This document shows positions 1 to 6,465 of a stretch of DNA of 24,421 nucleotides, piece after piece (position 1 is the stretch's first letter; every line of letters begins with the position of its first letter). The DNA comes from Flavobacteriales bacterium UBA1820 (lineage in GTDB: Bacteria; Bacteroidota; Bacteroidia; Flavobacteriales; UBA1820). Location: positions 1-24,421 of the forward strand of contig DCEW01000002.1 in the NCBI GenBank assembly GCA_002314265.1, in the 5' to 3' direction. Under the pieces are notes generated by a model. That model was not told the origin of the DNA, searched no databases, and was given only the letters and a program-made list of their open reading frames with translations. The translations under genes were made by a program, and so were the position numbers.

Positions 1-32
1 GAGCTTTTTTTGTCGCTTGCCCGCAGCGGGAC

Positions 33-482
33 TTACAATCGGAACAGCACGCCGGCCATTACGTTCGAGCCGACTTCGAGTTTCACGGCAATGTGGCTGG
101 TGATGTCGTACGAAGCACCCAAATAACCACCTCCGTTAAATTTGGTCTTCCCACCGAACTGTACTCCCATCGTGGCGCTCAAATACACGTCAAACGGTCC
201 TGTCTTGGAGGGCGTGATGGCATTGAGCAAGTGAAAGTTGGCACGGGGGCCGACATACATCTTGAAATCATCGTCGAAAAGCAGGTTTACCTGGCCGCCC
301 ACCGAGATGAAATCGGCTACGCCATAATCGTAATTACCCTGAATACCGAGTATGTTGTAAGTATTGAACCCGGAAGTGATCCCCACGCTGAGTTGGGAAC
401 TTCCCTTACCTTGAAATGCCTGCGCATTGACCGTCATCCCGGCCAACAAGGCAAACAGCACCACAAACAGACCTTTTTTCAT
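33..482 (-). CDS. small outer-membrane beta-barrel protein, secreted, function unknown
   Basis: A 149-residue protein. It starts with a clear Sec signal peptide (MKKG, a hydrophobic stretch LFVVLFALLAGM, then TVNA before QAFQ, so cleavage is likely near residue 20). The mature part (about 130 residues) consists of alternating polar and hydrophobic strands rich in Gly, Asn and aromatic residues. Examples are FISVGGQVNLLF and GGYLGASYDI, and the protein ends with VLFRL, which fits a small outer-membrane barrel of about eight strands. There is no lipobox cysteine. I cannot name a substrate or role; it resembles generic Bacteroidota outer-membrane beta-barrel proteins. It has its own TAnnTTTG box upstream, and the rng terminator hairpin separates it from rng, so it is probably transcribed alone. 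Confidence 0.75.
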   Translation of the reverse strand: MKKGLFVVLFALLAGMTVNAQAFQGKGSSQLSVGITSGFNTYNILGIQGNYDYGVADFISVGGQVNLLFDDDFKMYVGPRANFHLLNAITPSKTGPFDVYLSATMGVQFGGKTKFNGGGYLGASYDITSHIAVKLEVGSNVMAGVLFRL

Positions 483-513
483 GATTCTTTTATTTTGGTT
501 ATACAGTTCCAGA

Positions 514-521
514 CAAATGTA
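514..521 (-). promoter_or_regulatory. -7 promoter element for the outer-membrane protein gene
   Basis: On the minus strand this reads TACATTTG, an exact match to the Bacteroidota -7 consensus TAnnTTTG. It lies 31 bases before the start codon of the barrel protein. I see no clear TTTG -33 element upstream, because that region is occupied by the hairpin at 528-554. Confidence 0.55.
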
Positions 522-527
522 AAGAAA

Positions 528-554
528 CCCCCGGCATATTCCTAATGCCGGGGG
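528..554 (-). terminator. stem-loop terminator downstream of rng
   Basis: A perfect 10-bp GC-rich stem (CCCCCGGCAT paired with ATGCCGGGGG) with a 7-base loop, 30 bases past the rng stop. On the minus strand the stem is followed by TTTCTTT. On the plus strand it is followed by an eight-T run, so it could stop transcription in either direction. It insulates rng from the barrel-protein promoter. Confidence 0.65.
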
Positions 555-584
555 CTATTTTTTTTCAACTCAAAAAAAAGGAAC

Positions 585-2126
585 TCACAATTTGATCATC
601 TTCCTGTCCCGATCGAAAAAGCGGTACTGAAGATACCGGTAGGCATCGCGCGGAACGATCCGGATCCACCGCTTGTACTTGAACAGCCAGGACAGGCGCG
701 GCGAAGGGAAACCCTTGGTCAGGTACGCCGCCACGAACGGATGTGTGTGCAACGAAATGCCATGGTAACCCGCTTTGGCCAACTGTTCGATGCTGTCGGC
801 GATCTCGCCCAGGATGTTGATCGGGGCGTGGATCGTCCCGGCCCCTTCCGGATCGGGTTCCGAAGTTTCTATGTCGGTGGCCGGCCGCACCCGCTGACGG
901 GTGATCTGTACCAGTCCGAACTTGCTGGGAGGTAATACCTTGTGGCGGGCCCGATCGGCCTTCATGAACTCGCACAGCTTTTCGTAGAGCGCTTTGCGAT
1001 GCTCGCTCTTGACCATGTCGATGAAATCCACCACGATGATACCACCCATATCGCGCAGACGCAACTGACGGGCGATCTCCTTGGCTGCCACCAGATTGAC
1101 TTCCAGCGAATTGTTCTCCTGGTTTTCCTTGGCATTGAGGCGGTTTCCGCTGTTCACGTCGATCACGTGCAGGGCTTCGGTGTGTTCGATCACCAAATAG
1201 GCGCCTTTGGTCATCGGCACGCTGCGCCCGAACGAGGTTTTGATCTGGCGGTCAACACCGTACTTTTCAAACACCGGCACCTTGTCCGTGTGCATCTTGA
1301 CGATCTTGTCCCGGCCTGGAGCGATGGTATCGAGGGTCGAGACGATCTCCAGAAAGAGCGATTCGTCGTCCACCACGATCGAAGTGAACGAATCATTGAA
1401 CAGATCGCGAAGGATGCCGCTCACGCGGTCCTCCTCGGAAAGCACCCGGGCTTTGGTCTTTTCTTTCTTCAAATGGGCGTACATCGTTTCCCATTTCTTG
1501 ACCAGGGTGTCGAGATCGGCCTTGAGTTCTTCAGCCGACTTGCCCATCGAATTGGTCCGGGCGATGAGTCCGAAACCCTTCGGACGCATCCCTTCCAGAA
1601 CCATGCGAAGCCTGTCCCTTTCGTCCTTGCGACGGATCTTCTGCGAGATGGCTACTTTTTCATTGAAAGGCACCAGGACCAACATCCGCCCGGGGATGGA
1701 CAGTTCGGAGGTCAGTCGGGGTCCTTTGGTCGAGATGGCCTCTTTGGTGATCTGAACCAGGATGGGCATTCCCTGGGTGAGGACATCGGCAATCTTCCCG
1801 TCTTTGGTGATATTGCCTTCGGCTTTGAACCGATCGAGCATGGCGGTCTGCTGGCCGCCGGATTGTGTGTTCCTAATGTATTTGAGCAGTGACTTGACCT
1901 GAGGCCCCAGGTCGTTGTAGTGCAGGAAGGCATCCTTGGGATGCCCGATGTCGATAAACGCCGAGTTGAGCCCGGGGATTATCTTGCGCACTTTCCCGAG
2001 ATAGATGTCCCCTACCGCGAAGTCGTTCTGGGAAGTCTGGGTCTGGTACTCCATCAACTTCCCGTCTTCCAGGATGGCAATGTCTACCTCGGACGGCTTT
2101 GAATTGATAATAAGTTCAGTGCTCAC
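585..2126 (-). CDS. rng: ribonuclease E/G family endoribonuclease
   Basis: A 513-residue single-strand-specific endoribonuclease for rRNA maturation and mRNA decay. The length fits RNase G (about 490 to 520) rather than full RNase E, since there is no long disordered scaffold tail. An S1-like RNA-binding domain spans about residues 36-125 (GDIYLGKVRKIIPGLNSAFIDIG). The RNase E/G catalytic core follows, with the two magnesium-binding Asp regions visible as VIDVNSG (Asp323) and VVDFIDM (Asp367). The zinc-link CPxC motif expected around residues 423-430 is absent: the sequence reads TSEPDPEGAG and the only cysteine in the protein is in EKLCEF. The start MSTELIINSK is typical of Bacteroidota homologues. 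No TAnnTTTG box is evident directly upstream, so it may depend on read-through from the HU unit. Confidence 0.93.
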   Translation of the reverse strand: MSTELIINSKPSEVDIAILEDGKLMEYQTQTSQNDFAVGDIYLGKVRKIIPGLNSAFIDIGHPKDAFLHYNDLGPQVKSLLKYIRNTQSGGQQTAMLDRFKAEGNITKDGKIADVLTQGMPILVQITKEAISTKGPRLTSELSIPGRMLVLVPFNEKVAISQKIRRKDERDRLRMVLEGMRPKGFGLIARTNSMGKSAEELKADLDTLVKKWETMYAHLKKEKTKARVLSEEDRVSGILRDLFNDSFTSIVVDDESLFLEIVSTLDTIAPGRDKIVKMHTDKVPVFEKYGVDRQIKTSFGRSVPMTKGAYLVIEHTEALHVIDVNSGNRLNAKENQENNSLEVNLVAAKEIARQLRLRDMGGIIVVDFIDMVKSEHRKALYEKLCEFMKADRARHKVLPPSKFGLVQITRQRVRPATDIETSEPDPEGAGTIHAPINILGEIADSIEQLAKAGYHGISLHTHPFVAAYLTKGFPSPRLSWLFKYKRWIRIVPRDAYRYLQYRFFDRDRKMIKL

Positions 2127-2240
2127 AACAAATCATTGTTTGGAAATGTTACCGAACGGATCCCGAAAGGTCCGTCCGTTGGATTGTAGAAATACTCTGC
2201 TCGCCTGCCTGCCGATACGGCTACCCAAAAAAGTGCAAAA

Positions 2241-2264
2241 GCATCCTTAACGCCTTAAGGATGC
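2241..2264 (-). terminator. terminator after the 29-codon gene
   Basis: A perfect 10-bp stem (GCATCCTTAA paired with TTAAGGATGC) with a 4-base loop. On the minus strand it is followed by TTTTGCACTTTTTT. It lies 54 bases past the small-gene stop and 115 bases before the rng start, so it should separate the HU transcript from rng, perhaps incompletely. Confidence 0.75.
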
Positions 2265-2317
2265 TATTGCCGACTTTCCTGCCGTAGCCCGCAGGCCGTT
2301 CGCAAAAGAAATACGAA

Positions 2318-2407
2318 TTATTTCTTTTTGTGGCGGTTGAGTCTTCTCCGTTTCTTACGCTTGTGCGTAGCTACTTTATGTCTTTTACGTTTCTTACCGC
2401 TAGGCAT
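2318..2407 (-). CDS. 29-residue Lys/Arg-rich mS38/AURKAIP1-COX24-type ribosome-associated protein
   Basis: A very short gene encoding 29 residues. It begins MPSGKKRKRHKVATHKRKKR and ends RHKKK, and more than half of the residues are Lys, Arg or His. The reading frame runs from ATG (complement of 2405-2407) to TAA (complement of 2318-2320). From memory, this MPSGKKRKRHK peptide is nearly invariant in Bacteroidota and is labelled an AURKAIP1/COX24-domain protein, the bacterial counterpart of mitochondrial small-subunit protein mS38. A role in ribosome structure is therefore family knowledge plus inference. It follows the HU-like gene by 77 bases and is followed by a strong terminator, so the two probably share a transcript with an intervening hairpin. 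Confidence 0.85.
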   Translation of the reverse strand: MPSGKKRKRHKVATHKRKKRRRLNRHKKK

Positions 2408-2449
2408 AGGTCTACTGATATTAAAAGGTTAATCACTCTATGTTTAGAG

Positions 2450-2468
2450 CCTCCTGCCGGGCAGGAGG
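2450..2468 (-). promoter_or_regulatory. intercistronic hairpin between the HU gene and the 29-codon gene
   Basis: An 8-bp perfect GC-rich stem (CCTCCTGC paired with GCAGGAGG) with a 3-base loop. It lies 16 bases past the HU stop. On the minus strand there is no uridine tract after it (CTCTAAACATAGAG follows), so it is a poor intrinsic terminator. It could be an mRNA-stabilising 3' end for HU or a processing/attenuation site that sets different levels of the two products. Confidence 0.45.
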
Positions 2469-2484
2469 TATCTGTTGTCGAGGG

Positions 2485-2775
2485 TTATTTGGTCTTGACC
2501 GACTTCTTGACCGACTCCACGAACATCTTGGAAGGCTTGAATGCCGGAATATTGTGTGCCGGGATCTTGATAGTGGTGTTCTTGGAGATATTGCGACCGG
2601 TTTTCTCTGCACGGCGCTTGATGATGAAGCTACCGAAACCGCGGAGATAAACGTTCTTTCCGTTTTCGAGAGAATTCTTCACCTCTTCCATAAAAGCCTC
2701 GACTACAGCCTGTACCTCGGCTTTTTCCACGCCTTTCGCCTCCGAAATGTTGGATACGATATCTGCTTTTGTCAT
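2485..2775 (-). CDS. HU/IHF-family histone-like DNA-binding protein
   Basis: A 96-residue nucleoid-associated protein that binds and bends DNA as a dimer. The N-terminal helical part (MTKADIVSNISEAKGVEKAE through VKNSLENGKNV) is followed by the signature YLRGFGSFIIKRRAEKTGRN. The DNA-binding beta arm ends in IPAFKPSK, where the Pro at the arm tip intercalates in this family. The length matches standard HU and IHF subunits (90 to 100). It is the first gene after a strong consensus promoter, as expected for an abundant protein. Databases often call the Bacteroidota version IHF subunit beta; sequence alone does not say whether it is a homodimeric HU. Confidence 0.95.
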   Translation of the reverse strand: MTKADIVSNISEAKGVEKAEVQAVVEAFMEEVKNSLENGKNVYLRGFGSFIIKRRAEKTGRNISKNTTIKIPAHNIPAFKPSKMFVESVKKSVKTK

Positions 2776-2824
2776 TTTGGGTATATTTTAGGATTAATGA
2801 TTGACCGTTTCGTAATTGGTGGTG

Positions 2825-2855
2825 CAAATATATGATTTTCTGATGTGTACACAAA
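2825..2855 (-). promoter_or_regulatory. consensus Bacteroidota promoter for the HU-like gene
   Basis: On the minus strand TTTG (complement of 2852-2855) is separated by 19 bases from TATATTTG (complement of 2825-2832). This matches the Bacteroidota sigma-ABfr pattern TTTG-N19-21-TAnnTTTG exactly. The box is 49 bases before the HU start codon. Confidence 0.8.
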
Positions 2856-2937
2856 GCAAAACAAAAGACATTAACATTGTTTTTTTACCCGCTGTAAATT
2901 ACGTCGTTACCCCTCCCAGAAGACCTTTCCAAAGGCC

Positions 2938-2966
2938 TTGCCCTATCTCCAAAAAAGCTATCTTTG
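2938..2966 (+). promoter_or_regulatory. promoter for the HMG-CoA reductase gene
   Basis: TTG at 2938-2940, an 18-base spacer, then TATCTTTG at 2959-2966, a perfect -7 box. Transcription would begin near 2973. This rules out an in-frame upstream ATG at 2964 as the translation start and favours the ATG at 3000. Confidence 0.7.
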
Positions 2967-2999
2967 TATCCTTGTAAATCAACTGCCTATCCGATCCCG

Positions 3000-4313
3000 A
3001 TGAACGACATTCTCAAAGGTTTTTCAAAACTCTCCCGGGAGGAAAAGACCCGCCGCATCCTGGAAGCCTTTTCCTCCGATCCGCAGCAGGCCGCCCGAAC
3101 CCTTCACAACTACCTGCACGCCGACCCAGCCTTGGAGGCCCTGCACGAAGGCTTTGCCGAAAACACCCTGGCCAACTACTACCTGCCGTTCTGCGTCGCC
3201 CCCAACTTTCGGATCAACGGGCGGATGTATGCCGTACCGATGGTCATCGAGGAGAGCTCCGTGGTAGCCGCTCTGTCCAAATCGGCCGCCTTCTGGGCCG
3301 AACGGGGAGGCTTTTCGGCCCGCACCCTTTCAGCCGTCAAGAAAGGACAGATCCACCTGCTCTACACCGAAGGGAAACCGGAAACCCTCTCCGAATTTTT
3401 CCTCCGCATACGCCCGCAACTGCTCGAAGCCACCGAGCCGCTGACGGAAAAAATGCGCGCCCGAGGCGGGGGCATCACTTCCCTGGAACTAAAGGACTGC
3501 ACCGACCGGATGGACGGCTATTACCAGATAGACCTCTCGGCCGACACGCGGGATTCGATGGGAGCCAACTTCATCAACAGCGTACTGGAGGCCATCGCAT
3601 CGCGCTTTAGGACCCTTGCCGAAGCGCATTCGCTGCCGGGCCGTCTGGAAATCCTGATGAGCATCCTGTCCAACTACACCCCCGACTGCCGGGCCGAAGC
3701 CGTCCTCGAATGTCCGGTAGAAGAGATGGCCATCGACGGTTTTTCGGGCGAGGATTTCTGCCGGCGTTTCGTCGCTGCGGTACACATCGCCTCCCTGTCG
3801 GTTTCGCGAGCCGTTACACACAACAAAGGCATCATGAACGGCGTGGACGGTGTGATCCTGGCCACGGGAAACGATTTCCGGGCGGTGGAAGCCTGCGCCC
3901 ACGCCTATGCGGCCCGCTCGGGAAGGTATGCTTCGCTCACCCAGGCCCGGGTCGAGGACGGGAAGTTTCGTTTCTCGATCGACCTGCCGATCGCCGTGGG
4001 CACTGTCGGGGGGCTCACCCGCCTGCATCCGCTCTCGGCCGTAGCCATGGACATCCTGGGACATCCCGGTGCCGAAGAGTTGATGCAAGTGGCCGTCTGC
4101 GTGGGGCTGGCGCAAAACTTCTCGGCCGTACGCGCGCTCATTACCTCCGGCATCCAGCGGGGCCACATGAAAATGCATCTGGGCAACATCCTGCGCTCGC
4201 TCGGGGCAACTGCCGAACAGATGCACGCAGCCGAGGCTTACTTTGCCGAGCGGACCGTGAGCCACCGGGCGGTGGAAGATTTTTTGAAAAACTCGTCGAA
4301 GTCCGATCGATAA
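3000..4313 (+). CDS. mvaA: class II hydroxymethylglutaryl-CoA reductase
   Basis: A 437-residue soluble enzyme interconverting HMG-CoA and mevalonate with NAD(P)H, the committed step of the mevalonate route to isoprenoids. Catalytic motifs of the class II (bacterial) family are all visible: the Glu in AVPMVIEESSVVAA (residues 84-85), Lys276 in THNKGIMNG, Asp292 in GNDFRAVEA and His389 in RGHMKMHLGN. The cofactor-region motif DSMGAN is at about 185-190. The length agrees with the Pseudomonas mevalonii type (about 430), and no membrane anchor is present. Databases often label this class 'degradative', but in bacteria with a mevalonate pathway it works biosynthetically. No other mevalonate-pathway gene lies in the window. 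The start at 3000 is chosen because the promoter overlaps the longer alternative. Monocistronic. Confidence 0.93.
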   Translation: MNDILKGFSKLSREEKTRRILEAFSSDPQQAARTLHNYLHADPALEALHEGFAENTLANYYLPFCVAPNFRINGRMYAVPMVIEESSVVAALSKSAAFWAERGGFSARTLSAVKKGQIHLLYTEGKPETLSEFFLRIRPQLLEATEPLTEKMRARGGGITSLELKDCTDRMDGYYQIDLSADTRDSMGANFINSVLEAIASRFRTLAEAHSLPGRLEILMSILSNYTPDCRAEAVLECPVEEMAIDGFSGEDFCRRFVAAVHIASLSVSRAVTHNKGIMNGVDGVILATGNDFRAVEACAHAYAARSGRYASLTQARVEDGKFRFSIDLPIAVGTVGGLTRLHPLSAVAMDILGHPGAEELMQVAVCVGLAQNFSAVRALITSGIQRGHMKMHLGNILRSLGATAEQMHAAEAYFAERTVSHRAVEDFLKNSSKSDR

Positions 4314-4413
4314 TTTCCCCGCCCTTCGCTCCACCATATCCGTTGCGGAAGGTGGACGGGTTCTTATCGCCCCTCCCCATCCCCACACACTTTTTTCCTT
4401 TTCCCAACTCTAC

Positions 4414-4449
4414 AAAAAAACGCCCGGCCTGGAAATTCCAGGCCGGGCG
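4414..4449 (-). terminator. strong intrinsic terminator of rpsA
   Basis: A nearly perfect 13-bp GC-rich stem (arm CGCCCGGCCTGGA) with a 3-base loop at 4421-4449, followed on the minus strand by seven T residues (4414-4420). It begins 27 bases after the rpsA stop. The convergent HMG-CoA reductase gene ends 100 bases away on the other side. Confidence 0.9.
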
Positions 4450-4476
4450 TACCGGTTTTATCGGACAAAGAAAGGA

Positions 4477-6249
4477 TTACTTACCCTCCTCCATCTTCTT
4501 CTTGAGTTCGACCAGCGCATCGAGATCGCCCAACGTGGGTTTAACCTCGGGAGCCTGTTCGAGGGCAGCAGCCGCAGCCTTCTTGGATTCGCGGGCAGGA
4601 CGTTCTTCCTCGGCCTTGTACGTGGCGGTGTGCGACACGACGATGCGTTTGAACTCCTTGTTGAACTCGATCACTTTGAACTCGGCTTCTTCGCCTTTGA
4701 CAAGGCTCGTGCCGTTTTCCTTGACCAAATGACGCGGCGGGCAGAATGCCTCCAGACCTTCGGTTCCTTCAAAGCCTACCGTGGCGCCCTTTTCGAACAC
4801 TTCGCGTACCACACCCTTGTGCAGGGTACCTACGGCAAAGGTCTTCTCATAGACATCCCACGGATTCTCGGTGGTCTGCTTGTGGCCCAGGGACAGACGG
4901 CGTGCTTCGGTATCGAGTTCCAGCACAACAACATCCATCTTGTCGCCGATCTTGCAGAATTCGGAAGGATGTTTGATCTTCTTGGTCCAGGAGAGGTCGG
5001 AGATGTACACCAGTCCGTCGATGCCTTCCTCCAGTTCGACGAACACGCCGAAGTTGGTGAAGTTGCGCACCGTACCGGTCTGACGCGAACCTACGGGATA
5101 CTTCTGCTCGATGTTGGCCCAAGGATCGGGGGTGAGCTGCTTCATGCCCAGAGACATCTTGCGCTCCTCGCGGTCCAGCGTCAGGATGACGGCCTCTACC
5201 TCATCGCCTACCTTGACGAAATCCTGTGCGCTGCGCAGGTGCGTAGACCAGGACATTTCGGATACGTGGATAAGGCCTTCCACACCGGGCATCACTTCTA
5301 CGAACGCTCCGTAATCGGCCAGCACGACAACCTTTCCTTTCACTTTGTCGCCCACCTTGTAGGTTTCGCTCAAAGCGTCCCAAGGATGCGGCTGGAGCTG
5401 TTTGAGACCGAGCTGGATACGGGTCTTGTCCTCGTCGAAGTCCAGGATCACCACATTGATCTTCTGGTCGAGCTGCACCACTTCCGAAGGATGGTTGATG
5501 CGACTCCACGACAGGTCGGTGATGTGGATCAGTCCGTCCACACCGCCCAGATCGACGAATACACCGTACGAGGTGATGTTCTTGACCGTACCTTCGAGTA
5601 CCTGACCCTTTTCGAGCTTGGAGACGATCTCCTTCTTCTGCTCCTCGAGGTCGGCCTCGATGAGGGCCTTGTGAGAGATCACCACGTTCTTGAAGTCGTT
5701 GTTTATCTTGACGATCTTGAATTCCATCGTCTTTTCCACGAACTGATCGTAATCGCGGATCGGTTTTACGTCGATCTGCGAGCCGGGCAGGAAGGCCTCG
5801 ATGCCGAACACATCGACGATCATACCGCCCTTGGTGCGGCATTTGACGAAACCGTTGACGATCTCGCCCGATTCGTACGCTGCGTTCACGCGGTCCCAAG
5901 CCTTGATGGCGCGAGCCTTCTTGTGCGAGAGCACCAGTTGGCCGTTCTTGTTTTCCTGACGGTCCACCAGGACTTCCACCTTGTCGCCTACGGCCAGTGC
6001 CGGATTGTAGCGGAACTCGGAAGCCGAGATCACACCTTCGGACTTGGCATTGATGTCCACGATCACCTCGCGGTCATTCTTTGCCACCACCGTACCTTCG
6101 ACCACTTCGTGTTCGTTCACACCGCCCAGCGAGTCGATGTAGAGCTGCTGCATCTTGTCATGCTCGGCTTTCGATACTTCGGCTCCGGATTCGTAAGCAT
6201 CCCAGTCGAAATCCTCGAGCGGGTGTACGTTTTTCGTTTCTTCTGACAT
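4477..6249 (-). CDS. rpsA: 30S ribosomal protein S1
   Basis: A 590-residue RNA-binding protein with six S1 repeats at about residues 46-110, 127-194, 215-283, 300-370, 387-457 and 474-541. Repeats 3 to 5 are the most canonical, with SYGVFVDLGGVDGLIHITDL and related sequences. Repeats 1, 2 and 6 are more divergent, as in other S1 proteins. An Ala/Lys/Glu-rich tail of about 50 residues follows. It brings mRNA to the 30S subunit. In Bacteroidota, where Shine-Dalgarno pairing is little used, S1 is likely to be especially important (inference). The frame extends 22 codons further upstream, but MSEETKNVHPLEDFDWDAYE is the conserved-looking start and the upstream part is leader hairpin sequence. Transcribed alone, with a long structured leader. 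Confidence 0.95.
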   Translation of the reverse strand: MSEETKNVHPLEDFDWDAYESGAEVSKAEHDKMQQLYIDSLGGVNEHEVVEGTVVAKNDREVIVDINAKSEGVISASEFRYNPALAVGDKVEVLVDRQENKNGQLVLSHKKARAIKAWDRVNAAYESGEIVNGFVKCRTKGGMIVDVFGIEAFLPGSQIDVKPIRDYDQFVEKTMEFKIVKINNDFKNVVISHKALIEADLEEQKKEIVSKLEKGQVLEGTVKNITSYGVFVDLGGVDGLIHITDLSWSRINHPSEVVQLDQKINVVILDFDEDKTRIQLGLKQLQPHPWDALSETYKVGDKVKGKVVVLADYGAFVEVMPGVEGLIHVSEMSWSTHLRSAQDFVKVGDEVEAVILTLDREERKMSLGMKQLTPDPWANIEQKYPVGSRQTGTVRNFTNFGVFVELEEGIDGLVYISDLSWTKKIKHPSEFCKIGDKMDVVVLELDTEARRLSLGHKQTTENPWDVYEKTFAVGTLHKGVVREVFEKGATVGFEGTEGLEAFCPPRHLVKENGTSLVKGEEAEFKVIEFNKEFKRIVVSHTATYKAEEERPARESKKAAAAALEQAPEVKPTLGDLDALVELKKKMEEGK

Positions 6250-6259
6250 AAAAATTTGC

Positions 6260-6273
6260 GGGGGCACGCCCCC
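6260..6273 (-). promoter_or_regulatory. GC hairpin just upstream of the rpsA start codon
   Basis: Five consecutive G:C pairs (GGGGG with CCCCC) around a 4-base loop, ending 10 bases before the ATG. The stem lies inside the region a 30S subunit must cover, so it could control S1 translation, for example autogenously. Function is inferred from position only. Confidence 0.4.
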
Positions 6274-6352
6274 TGAAAAAATACTTGTATTCCCTTGGCG
6301 CCGTCCGGAATCCACGCAGGCACGCCCCGGGAAGGGTTTTACCTTTTGATTG

Positions 6353-6393
6353 CGCCTCTTTTGCCTTCCGGACTCCCTGCGGCAAAAGAGGCG
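6353..6393 (-). promoter_or_regulatory. 13-bp stem-loop at the 5' end of the rpsA leader
   Basis: A perfect 13-bp inverted repeat (CGCCTCTTTTGCC and GGCAAAAGAGGCG) with a 15-base loop. It starts almost exactly where transcription from the TATCTTTG box should begin, so the rpsA mRNA would start with a stem. There is no uridine tract after it. A 5' stem could stabilise the mRNA or act in regulation. Confidence 0.5.
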
Positions 6394-6394
6394 A

Positions 6395-6402
6395 CAAAGA
6401 TA
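6395..6402 (-). promoter_or_regulatory. -7 promoter element for rpsA
   Basis: The minus strand reads TATCTTTG, a perfect TAnnTTTG match, 145 bases upstream of the rpsA start codon. No convincing -33 TTTG is present at the expected spacing. Confidence 0.55.
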
Positions 6403-6465
6403 CGATTTTTTTTCCTCTGCACGAATATTTTACGCTTTTTTCTTCCGCTCCATTTTCCCGTCCCC

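Noticed and set aside
1..32. A T run with a short GC stem at the left edge, possibly a terminator
   Set aside because: The T run precedes the stem on the plus strand, the stem is only about 4 bp, and any gene it might serve would lie outside the window.
2964..2999. An earlier ATG for HMG-CoA reductase
   Set aside because: It overlaps the -7 box TATCTTTG, so it would lie upstream of the predicted transcription start.
4630..6246. A 538-codon plus-strand frame opposite rpsA
   Set aside because: Rich in His, Asp and Leu with no family signature, and it mirrors the rpsA codons. It is a shadow frame, not a gene.
6250..6315. A 22-codon N-terminal extension of ribosomal protein S1
   Set aside because: The extension covers the leader hairpin and does not look like S1; MSEETKN at 6249 is the natural start.
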